Origin: CAYZJB01 sp964478735
GTDB taxonomy: Bacteria; CLD3; SB21
Assembly: GCA_964478735.1 (NCBI GenBank)
Contig: CAYZJB010000065.1
Coordinates: forward strand, 1 to 16,649
Length of the DNA: 16,649 bases
Direction of reading: 5' to 3'
Below, in pieces: positions 1 through 6,844 of this stretch (positions within the stretch are counted from its first letter, which is position 1; every line of letters starts with the position of its first letter). Below the pieces are notes generated by a model. The model was not told the origin of the DNA. It did no database searches and saw only the letters and a program-made list of their open reading frames with translations. A program made the translations under genes and the position numbers.

Positions 1-2093
1 TCGGGCTGTTGCCGTGTGCCGTCAAACAGCCGTTCGTACCAAGACTGACGGGTATCCAAAAGATTTTCGAGATTCAAAAAGATGCTGAACCTCCGCCACT
101 GACGTTCGGCCATGATCCCGGTGACCCAATAACTGCGAGTCGCCGACTGATCGGAACGCCGCTGCCGCCCGGTGTAATATGTTTCCAGACCGATCCGACC
201 GACGTGTTCGACTTCATAAATCAGCACGAGCCCGAGACGATGGCGTGCCACGAGCGGGATTCGTGTGGAGGTTCCGCCTTCCACAAGGATAGCATCGATG
301 AACGTGTATCCCATCAAAAATTTGACGTCTTTGTAACTCAACTGCAGGTTCGACTCCGCGCCGCGAGAACGGAAATGGCCGCGCCGATTGACCAGCCGGT
401 AGACACCGGCCGACGTGGAATCGGGATCGAAAGTCAACGGATCCTCGATGCGGGTGTAGAAAAAAAGCTGATTGACGTTGACCCCAATAATGTTGCCGAT
501 CGTTCCCTTGTAGTTCACGTCCCAGTTGGCTCCGATCGACCGTTCTGCTTTTTCACTGCCTCTAAGCGGGCGCAGGTTTTGATAACCGGTTTCCTCGGAC
601 GTTTCGTTGAACACGGACGGAACCTTGTATCCCATGCCGCCGCCCAGACGCGACGTCCATTGCGGGCCGAACTGAAACAACCCGTACGCCCGCGGGAGTA
701 AAAACCATCCGTAATCGTCGGCGTGATCGGCACGAACTCCGGACTCGATGGAAAAGACCGGGGACACCCGGACGTGGGTCTGCAAAAACAAACCCGCCGC
801 CGCCTGTATAAAATCAAGCGCATTGCTCCGACTCTGATCGAACCGGTCGGTCACGAAATTCGTACCGACGGCAAAGTCGACGCCGCCCCGCGTTGCGGTC
901 CACAGCGCTTCGGTGAACGTTGCGTGCTGGACACCGCTGAATTCATACCCGGGCAGTCGAAGGGTCCGGTCGAAACGCATGACGGACGATCGCAGCGTGA
1001 GCCGGCTGGACGGCGACCATTCATGGCGATATTCGCCTTGGAGCGACAGTCGCGTCGATTCGTTGGTCTCCAGATAAACGTGATTGGAGTCGTCCGATCC
1101 GTTTATTTTATCGACATCACCGCCCTTTCGGTTTTCGGCCGACGATTGGACAGCAATCATCAGCCGGCCGGCATCGGACGTGTTGAAATATAGTTTTGGA
1201 TTCAGCGTCACGCGCCGGACGCGTGGAATATCGGAGAAGTCGTCGGAATTGGCGTCATAAGCCGCGTGCAAATGTCCTGAAGCAAAGATGCTGTAGGCCA
1301 TGCTCGAATTTTTTTTAGACGCGAATACACTCGCATCCTGACCTCCCGCCGTTGTGACGTTGAGCATCGCGGATGTCAGCGGGTCGTCTTCCGGTTCGCG
1401 GGAAATCAGGTTGATCAGACCCGCGATCGCTCCACCGCCGTACAGGGTGCTCGCGCTGCCTTTGATGATTTCGATTTGTTTAAGATCGAGCGGTGGAATG
1501 TGAAGAATGCTGAGCCCGGAAGAAAAGCCGGAATACAAAGGAAAGCCGTCCTTAAGCAACAGCGTGTATCGTCCGTCGAGACCCTGCATACGAAAACCGG
1601 CATTGGCCGACGTCGCGGACGTTTGCTGAACCTGGATGCCCGTGCTTTCGTTGAGCTGCATGCGAATGTCGCTCGACCGCATGTTCGATTTTTCGTCCAG
1701 TTCCTCCCCGGCAATCGTCTCGACCCGTGTCGGCGTGTCGTCGATCGTGCGGCTGAGCCGCGTGGATGAAATCGTGATCGTTTCTCCTTCATGATCGGTT
1801 TCCTGAAGCCGGATCGTCAGCGCGATGGCTGAATCCAGGATGATTTCTTCGACGTGTTCGGCGTAACCGATATGATGGAAACGCAGGCGGTATGAGCCTG
1901 TCGGCAGGTCCAGATTAAAATGACCCGACGCGTCGGTTATGGTCCCGCGTGGTGAGCCTTCGACGACGATGTTCACGTTCGCAAGCGGTTCTTCCGAATG
2001 TCCATCCACCACGTGTCCGGTCAGTTTGATTTGTCCGACAATCGGCGGTCCTGCGAAAAACAGGCATACCATGATTCTGAGAATACAATACAC
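1..2093 (-). CDS. TonB-dependent outer-membrane receptor, C-terminus beyond window
   Basis: Reading the minus strand from 2093 gives 697 uninterrupted codons that leave the window at position 1. After a short hydrophobic signal peptide (about residues 1-20) comes a carboxypeptidase-regulatory-like beta domain (about 22-100, with EPLANVNIVVEG and GTITDASGHFNL). A TonB-box-like stretch (GETITISSTRLS) follows, then a plug domain ending in the typical IEIIKGSASTLYGGGAIAGLINLIS, then a beta-barrel with NLENLLDTRQ near the visible end. Judging by family architecture, about 30 residues are missing. The family takes up siderophores, cobalamin or other ligands using TonB energy; the substrate is not readable here. 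I chose the GTG at 2093 because it supplies the signal peptide and follows GAAAG. The ATG at 2072 would shorten it, and an in-frame TAA lies just upstream. The gap to the acetyltransferase remnant is 25 bp, so co-transcription is possible. Confidence 0.93.
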   Translation of the reverse strand, partial: MYCILRIMVCLFFAGPPIVGQIKLTGHVVDGHSEEPLANVNIVVEGSPRGTITDASGHFNLDLPTGSYRLRFHHIGYAEHVEEIILDSAIALTIRLQETDHEGETITISSTRLSRTIDDTPTRVETIAGEELDEKSNMRSSDIRMQLNESTGIQVQQTSATSANAGFRMQGLDGRYTLLLKDGFPLYSGFSSGLSILHIPPLDLKQIEIIKGSASTLYGGGAIAGLINLISREPEDDPLTSAMLNVTTAGGQDASVFASKKNSSMAYSIFASGHLHAAYDANSDDFSDIPRVRRVTLNPKLYFNTSDAGRLMIAVQSSAENRKGGDVDKINGSDDSNHVYLETNESTRLSLQGEYRHEWSPSSRLTLRSSVMRFDRTLRLPGYEFSGVQHATFTEALWTATRGGVDFAVGTNFVTDRFDQSRSNALDFIQAAAGLFLQTHVRVSPVFSIESGVRADHADDYGWFLLPRAYGLFQFGPQWTSRLGGGMGYKVPSVFNETSEETGYQNLRPLRGSEKAERSIGANWDVNYKGTIGNIIGVNVNQLFFYTRIEDPLTFDPDSTSAGVYRLVNRRGHFRSRGAESNLQLSYKDVKFLMGYTFIDAILVEGGTSTRIPLVARHRLGLVLIYEVEHVGRIGLETYYTGRQRRSDQSATRSYWVTGIMAERQWRRFSIFLNLENLLDTRQSWYERLFDGTRQQP

Positions 2094-2118
2094 TGGCTTT
2101 CTTTCGGGTTAAAGTGAG

Positions 2119-2476
2119 TCAGTCGGGTTTGCAGAGTGCAAACCGATGAAGGTCGATGATTTTGCCGTCTTTGATCGCCGCCCGGCGTGCGATTCCCTCA
2201 CGCACGTAACCGCATTTTTCAAGCACGCGCATAGACTCGGCATTCCACTCGTACACGCCGCAATGCAGTCGATGTAAGGAGTGCGTATTCATCGCCCATT
2301 CGGAAAACGCCCGCCCGGCACGCGTCATAATGCCGCGGTTCCAGAACGGCCGGCCGAGCCTGTAGCCGATCTCCGCCGCGATCGTTGGCGAGTGCAACGA
2401 GGTCAGAAACGTCTTTGTTCCGCCAGGAGCGGATGATGACGTTACCGCCCGCGTCTACGATGGTTTCTTTTTCCAC
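2119..2476 (-). pseudogene. GNAT (RimJ/RimL-type) N-acetyltransferase, internally deleted and frameshifted
   Basis: Two frames on the minus strand hold the two ends of one acetyltransferase. From a GTG at 2476, one frame gives the N-terminal strand and helix (NVIIRSWRNKDVSDLVALAND). The next frame gives the C-terminal half down to the stop at 2119: AAEIGYRLGRPFWNRGIMTRA (the acetyl-CoA region), then HRLHCGVYEWNAESMRVLEKCGYVREG and a tail. In complete RimJ/RimL-like enzymes about 60 residues lie between these parts. Here they meet directly at about 2385-2395, out of frame. The gene therefore seems to have lost about 180 bp plus a frame. The N-terminus overlaps the VOC gene by 22 bp, as expected of an operon member. 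It is either a real pseudogene or an assembly collapse; the remaining protein would lack the central beta strands and should be inactive. Confidence 0.75.
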
Positions 2477-2868
2477 GACCTAAAAACCGTTGTGTCCTGG
2501 ACAAACGAGATCGGCGTGCCGAACGGATCGCGGGCCCAGAACATTTTTTCACCCCACGGCATCTTGCCGATCGGACCTTCCAGCCGGCCCTTTGCGGCTT
2601 TGACGCGGCGATAGGCGGCGGACAGGTTTTTGACGGCAAAATAGACGTACTGGTTTTGATGAAACCGCCAGCCTTTTCCTTTGGGATCGCCGTCCTCCAT
2701 CGGATCGTAAAGGGCAAGAATGGTTCCGCCGCAATCAAAATAATGGCGTCCCTCGGAAATGCGCTCGCCTTTAAATCCCAGCACCGTGGTATAAAACCGT
2801 ACGGCCTTCGGCAGATCGGGTACCGGAATGATCACGCGATACAGACGGGGAACGGATTTTTTACGCAT
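2455..2868 (-). CDS. VOC superfamily (glyoxalase/bleomycin-resistance-like) protein
   Basis: This 137-aa protein has two beta-alpha-beta-beta-beta halves typical of VOC proteins: RVIIPVPDLPKAVRFYTTVL and FDCGGTILALYDP, then YVYFAVKNLSAAYRRV and FWARDPFGTPISFVQ. The family includes glyoxalase I, dioxygenases and antibiotic-binding proteins. The positions that usually carry metal-binding His and Glu appear as Arg near the start of the first strand, Gln/Tyr at the start of the second half, and FVQ instead of a terminal Glu. A metal-dependent reaction is therefore doubtful. The start at 2868 is preferred because GGAG lies just upstream and its ATGCGTAA overlaps the stop of the exonuclease gene by 8 bp. 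An upstream ATG at 2883 is possible but less likely. The 3' end overlaps the GNAT remnant. The substrate is unknown. Confidence 0.85.
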   Translation of the reverse strand: MRKKSVPRLYRVIIPVPDLPKAVRFYTTVLGFKGERISEGRHYFDCGGTILALYDPMEDGDPKGKGWRFHQNQYVYFAVKNLSAAYRRVKAAKGRLEGPIGKMPWGEKMFWARDPFGTPISFVQDTTVFRSWKKKPS

Positions 2869-4617
2869 GGAGGCTCTCCACAATGGGCACCAGCCGAAGT
2901 CGCTGGCGGTTGTTGCTGATGAAATTCTGGATTGTCCGCGTTTCGTCCACCCCGTCCGACGGTACGGCAGACGACGCGGCAGCCGCCAGAATCAATTCCT
3001 TGTCGTCTAACTCGTCGTCGCGGAAAATGCGGTGCAGGCGGTTGTGTTTGATCAGATAGCCGATCGCGTCCCGATGATCGACGATGAGAAAACACGGCGC
3101 AAACATGGCCGGCAGGTCCTTCATGCGCCGCCGGGACTCTTTGAGGGCCTCGCGAACGTTTCGTAATTTTTCTCCACGGGCGCCGGCGCTTTTCAGAAAA
3201 CGGTCGATGGATTTTTCGTCGGAGAGGGAAATGGTCGTCTCGATCCATTCCGCGGCTTCGTCGACACGCGCCCGATAGTCGGCCGCGGAGATGACCTTGC
3301 CGCAGGCCCCGCAGCATTTTTGTACCTGGTAGCTGAAGCACAGACCCGATCGGTTTCGTCGCGGTTTCATCAATTCCGGACACAGCAAAAACTTCTTCTG
3401 TGCATTTTTCAGGGTCGTTTCGACGAGTCGGTACGAACGAAACGGCCCCAGATAACGCGCGTCGTCATCGCTTCGTTTGGAGACAATGTGGATTTTCGGA
3501 TACGCATCGGAACTGATGCGGATGAAGCATTCGCGGTCTTTGTGATTTTGTTGAAGATTGTAGGGCGGTTGGAATTTTTTGATCAGCCGTGTTTCCATCA
3601 GCAACGCTTCCAGCTCGGTGTCGCACGGATGGGCCTCGAACGATTCCGTATGTTTGAACAGCCGTTTTTTTTTCGGCATCCGGTCTTCCCGAAGGTGGCT
3701 CATGATGCGGGAACGAATGTTATTGCTCTTGCCCACATAGAGCGGGAGGTCCATTGCATCCTTAAAAATATACACTCCGCGGCAGCCGGGCAGTTTGGCA
3801 ATTTCGATTTCCAGGCGTTCCGTCCATTTCTCCCGTTTGTCGAACGTGCGGCCGTAGCGGCTCATCACCGATTCGGCGCCGTCCATGTGGAGGAAAAGCA
3901 GAAACATGGCGGCGGCGGCTTCCGCGTCGTCGAGCGCCCGATGCCGCCGTCGAACGGCAATGCCGAGCTTTTCACAGACGGCATCGAGATTGAACCGGCG
4001 TAACCCGGGCAGGAATTTCTTAGCCAGCGTCACGGTGCAAAACCGGTCCATGTAAAAATGTTCCCCGAGCCGGAGAAATTCCGCTTTGAGCGCTGCGTAG
4101 TCGAACTGAACGTTATGCGCGACCAGGAAGGTGCCGGCGAGGCGTTCGCGGACCTCGTGGGCGATCTCCGAAAACACCGGCGCATCGGCGAGGTCATCCT
4201 GCGTCAGGCCGGTCATTTTGGAAATGAACGGCGGGATGCCGACGGGCGGACGAATCAGCGAGTGATAGCGGTCGACGATCCGGCGTTTTTCGATTCGAAC
4301 GATCCCGATTTCCATGATGTTCGACTCGGTACCGCTCTGTCCGGTCGTCTCGACGTCGACGACGGAAAAGGCGGAGTCGAGGTTGAAAAGCAGATCGGGA
4401 GTACCGGAGAGGCGTGTGGTCGAACCGTGGGACGTTTGTGTNNNNNNNNNNNNNNNNNNNNNNNNNNNNNNNNNNNNNNNNNNNNNNNNNNNNNNNNNNN
4501 NNNNNNNNNNNNNNNNNNNNNNNNNNNNNNNNNNNNNNNNNAAAGCAGATCGGGAGTACCGGAGAGGCGTGTGGTCGAACCGTGGGACGTTTGTGTAGAC
4601 CGGTTTTTACTTGCCAT
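2861..4617 (-). CDS. DEDDh (DnaQ-like) exonuclease fused to GIY-YIG (UvrC-N/Cho-like) nuclease; interrupted by scaffold gap
   Basis: If the 55-bp duplicate and 100 N are collapsed, the gene is continuous from the ATG at 4617 to the stop at 2861 and encodes 533 aa. The coding pieces are 4617-4597 plus 4441-2861. The N-terminal exonuclease shows VVDVETTG (Asp36, Glu38), HNVQFDYAAL (Asp121) and HRALDDAEA (His174, Asp179), the DEDDh set of DNA polymerase III epsilon-type 3'-5' exonucleases. From about residue 225 a GIY-YIG domain follows: GVYIF, LYVGKS, an Arg-containing helix, and ALLMETRLIKKFQPPYN, as in the UvrC N-terminal half and Cho. A Cys-containing segment (LCFSYQVQKCCGACG) matches the UvrC-N region. 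The UvrC C-terminal nuclease and helix-hairpin-helix are absent. DnaQ-Cho fusions of this layout are known in other bacteria, including mycobacteria, and are presumed to act in DNA repair. The ATG overlaps the dehydrogenase stop by 11 bp, implying translational coupling. As assembled, 155 extra bases shift the frame, so a naive call starts at the internal ATG at 4315 and loses the first catalytic acids. Confidence 0.88.
4387..4441. repeat. Left copy of a 55-bp duplicate flanking the scaffold gap
   Basis: These 55 bases are identical to 4542-4596, and the two copies directly abut the run of N. This is the pattern left when a scaffolder joins two contigs whose ends overlap without merging them. 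It is almost certainly one locus written twice, not a biological repeat. Confidence 0.92.
4442..4541. other. Assembly gap of exactly 100 N
   Basis: Exactly 100 undetermined bases, a conventional placeholder length for unknown gaps. The flanking 55-bp identity and the restored reading frame after merging both indicate that no sequence is really missing here. Confidence 0.97.
4542..4596. repeat. Right copy of the 55-bp duplicate flanking the scaffold gap
   Basis: Identical to 4387-4441. Bases 4597 onward continue directly into the start codon region of the exonuclease/nuclease gene and the end of the dehydrogenase gene, which supports merging the two copies. Confidence 0.92.
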
Positions 4618-5473
4618 CTTCGGTATAATCGTACACACCCTTGCCGACTTTTTTTCCGAGCCGTCCGGCCTTGACGTACTGGACCAGCAGCGGGTTGGGC
4701 TTGTATTTTTCGCCGAGAGATTTATGAAGATATTCCAAAATGCTCAACCGCGTGTCGAGACCCACGAGATCGATCATCTCGAAAGGCCCCATCGGGTGAT
4801 TGAGTCCCAGTTTCAACGCCGTGTCGATGTCCCGTGCGGATGCGACGCCTTCCTGCAGCATCGCAAACGCCTCATTACCGATCATTGCGTTGATCCGGCT
4901 TGTGATGAAACCGGGTGATTCGCGGATCGTGACGATCTCCTTGCCCATCTGCCGGGCGACGGCCTGCGTCGTACGGATCGTCGGTTCGTCCGTCTCGAGC
5001 GCTTTGACGATCTCGATCAGTTTCATTTTATGAACGGGATTGAAAAAATGCATGCCGATGCACTTCGTCGGCCGCCGCGACGCGGCGGCAATTTCCGTAA
5101 TGCTGAGCGAGGACGTATTGGTCGCCAGAATCGTGTGCGGCGGACAGGTTTTGTCGAGTTCCGAAAACAGTTCGATCTTTAACGCGATTTTTTCCGGCGC
5201 CGCCTCGATGACAAAATCCGCTCCGTGAGCGGCCTTTTGTAAAACGGTTTCCGTTCGCAGACGGGCGAGGCAGTCTTTTTTCTGTGTTTCGGAAATTTTT
5301 CCCAGTTCGATGCCTTTGTCGAGATTGCGCGTGATGGTCAGCATCGCTTTTTCCAGCGCCTGCGGTTGTACGTCGTAAAGCGTCGTCTCGAATCCCGCGG
5401 CGGCCGCGACCTGCGCGATGCCGTTGCCCATCGTACCGGCGCCGATCACCGAAATCGTTTTGACCGTCGTCAT
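4607..5473 (-). CDS. 3-hydroxyacyl-CoA (3-hydroxybutyryl-CoA) dehydrogenase
   Basis: This 288-aa protein has the full length of short-form 3-hydroxybutyryl-CoA dehydrogenases. It oxidises L-3-hydroxyacyl-CoA to 3-ketoacyl-CoA with NAD(P), or the reverse, in the cytoplasm, in fatty-acid or butyrate-type metabolism. The Rossmann motif GAGTMG is at residues 11-16. The active-site Ser (121), His (142, in HFFNPVHKM) and Glu (154) are in place. The C-terminal helical domain has GFITSRINAMIGNEAF and LGLNHPMGPFEMIDLVGLD. The Asn found in the mammalian mitochondrial enzyme at the GF..NR position is Ser192 here, a variant I recall in other bacterial members. No other beta-oxidation gene is visible nearby, so direction and chain length are open. 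It is the first gene of the minus-strand block, and its stop codon overlaps the next start. It is divergent from the radical SAM gene across 83 bp. Confidence 0.94.
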   Translation of the reverse strand: MTTVKTISVIGAGTMGNGIAQVAAAAGFETTLYDVQPQALEKAMLTITRNLDKGIELGKISETQKKDCLARLRTETVLQKAAHGADFVIEAAPEKIALKIELFSELDKTCPPHTILATNTSSLSITEIAAASRRPTKCIGMHFFNPVHKMKLIEIVKALETDEPTIRTTQAVARQMGKEIVTIRESPGFITSRINAMIGNEAFAMLQEGVASARDIDTALKLGLNHPMGPFEMIDLVGLDTRLSILEYLHKSLGEKYKPNPLLVQYVKAGRLGKKVGKGVYDYTEDGK

Positions 5474-5556
5474 TCGTTCTCCGTCGTCCTATTTCCCACT
5501 TGCGTCTTTGATGGCAAAGCGTCTAATTTGCGCCATGCCCCGACCCGAATCATCGC

Positions 5557-6687
5557 ATGGCCGTTAAAATCATTCCGACGTACGACGATCCCGGACCGAG
5601 CGAATATACTGACGAGGTTGTCGAAAAGCAATCGACGCGGTCGTTCAAAGGACGATCGGCGGGATTCAATCCGGCCAATCGTTTCGACCGACTCCACGCG
5701 GAACCCGACGTCGTCGACGAAAACGACGCGATCGAAGCGCCGAAAGTTCCCACGCAATATCTCCGCGACCACTCCAAGTCGATCCTGGCGAAAAACGATT
5801 CCCCCGACATCCCGTTTACCTACAGCATCAACCCGTATCGCGGTTGCGAACACGGCTGTATTTATTGTTACGCCCGCCCGTCGCACGAATACCTCGGTCT
5901 TTCCAGCGGACTGGACTTCGAGACGAAAATTTACGTCAAATACGACGCGGCCAGACTGTTGGAAAAAGAATTCATCAAGCCTTCATGGGTACCGGAGGCG
6001 ATCTGCGTTTCGGGAAACACGGATTGTTATCAGCCCGTCGAAAGGAAATTGGAACTCACCCGCGCCTTGCTGCACGTGTTTCGGAAATACCGTAATCCCG
6101 TTCGCCTCATTACCAAAAATTATCTCATCACGCGCGATCTTGACATTCTGACGGAACTGGCGGGGATGAACCTTGTCGGCGTGATGATTTCCATTACCAC
6201 GCTGGATGCCGAACTCGCGCACCGGATGGAACCGCGGACGTCGATGCCCAAACGCCGGCTGGCCGCGATCGAAGCGCTGGCGTCGAACGGCGTGTCCGTC
6301 GGCGTCATGACCGCTCCCATGATTCCCGGTCTCAACGATCACGAGATGCCGGAAATTCTACGGCAGGCGGCGGACGCCGGAGCGACGAGCGCCGGCTACA
6401 CGGTCGTCCGGTTGACGTGGTCGTTGAAAGAACTTTTCAAAGACTGGCTTGAAAGAGAACTGCCGTCCAAGGCCCAAAAAATCATTCATGCCATTCAGGA
6501 CACGCGCGACGGACAGCTGAACAATACGGAATGGCGCGTGCGCCATACGGGCGAGGGGACGATGGCCGAGCATATCGCCGACGTTTTTCGGACGTTTACC
6601 GCCAAGTACGGCCTCAACAAAAAAATCGTTCGTGGAAAACCCGCTCCCTTCCTCCGTCACGGCCACGATCAACTCCGTCTCTTCTAA
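5557..6687 (+). CDS. PA0069-type radical SAM protein
   Basis: This 376-aa protein carries the radical SAM cluster motif C-x3-C-x2-C (Cys97, Cys101, Cys104, in RGCEHGCIYCYARP). It also has the features I associate with the PA0069/SplB-like branch: KGRSAGFNPANRFD near residues 31-44, SINPYRGCEHGC, VSGNTDCYQPVERKLELTR, and the C-terminal Arg/Gly-rich end. Radical SAM enzymes cleave S-adenosylmethionine at a 4Fe-4S cluster to start radical chemistry; the reaction of this branch is unknown to me. The ATG at 5557 starts just before a conserved region, and no strong Shine-Dalgarno is seen. The gene is transcribed away from the dehydrogenase and is followed by the inverted-repeat element. Confidence 0.9.
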   Translation: MAVKIIPTYDDPGPSEYTDEVVEKQSTRSFKGRSAGFNPANRFDRLHAEPDVVDENDAIEAPKVPTQYLRDHSKSILAKNDSPDIPFTYSINPYRGCEHGCIYCYARPSHEYLGLSSGLDFETKIYVKYDAARLLEKEFIKPSWVPEAICVSGNTDCYQPVERKLELTRALLHVFRKYRNPVRLITKNYLITRDLDILTELAGMNLVGVMISITTLDAELAHRMEPRTSMPKRRLAAIEALASNGVSVGVMTAPMIPGLNDHEMPEILRQAADAGATSAGYTVVRLTWSLKELFKDWLERELPSKAQKIIHAIQDTRDGQLNNTEWRVRHTGEGTMAEHIADVFRTFTAKYGLNKKIVRGKPAPFLRHGHDQLRLF

Positions 6688-6703
6688 CCCACGCATATAT
6701 TCA

Positions 6704-6835
6704 CACCACAGAGTGCACGGAGAACACAGAGAAATTTCTTTTTAGTAGATCCAAATCGCGTGATGAAAAATTATACAGATATAATACGGCATAAGAAATC
6801 TAGTTTTCTCTGTGATCTCGGTGAGCTCTGTGGTG
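6704..6835. mobile_element. Inverted-repeat element of the CACCACAGAG type (MITE-like)
   Basis: Two 31-bp arms, 6704-6734 and 6805-6835, are inverted copies of each other with 27 of 31 matches. Both begin CACCACAGAG on their own strand and end CACAGAGAAA. They enclose a 70-bp AT-rich core (6735-6804). Arms like these recur in many environmental bacterial genomes, where they give spurious TTE/TEITE-type peptides when translated; that memory is not verified here. No transposase is encoded. The core contains a perfect TATAAT at 6780-6785 but no good -35 box. The element fills most of the 157-bp gap between the radical SAM gene and asnB. It could act as a terminator-like hairpin or leader as well as a mobile repeat. 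Confidence 0.65.
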
Positions 6836-6844
6836 TAGTCTAAC

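Noticed and set aside
9..701. 230-codon plus-strand open frame at the left end
   Set aside because: It lies antisense to the TonB-dependent receptor, which has clear plug and barrel motifs over the same bases.
3320..4003. Plus-strand open frame of 227 codons
   Set aside because: It is antisense to the exonuclease/GIY-YIG gene, with no domain of its own.
4387..4596. Biological tandem repeat or attachment site around the gap
   Set aside because: Exact 55-bp identity abutting 100 N, plus the intact gene after merging, fits an assembly join much better.
2861..4617. Full UvrC repair protein
   Set aside because: Only the UvrC N-terminal nuclease region is present; the C-terminal nuclease and helix-hairpin-helix are missing, and the N-terminal domain is an exonuclease.
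4058..4918. Plus-strand open frame running through the N gap
   Set aside because: It is antisense to two well-supported genes and only looks long because the N run hides stops.
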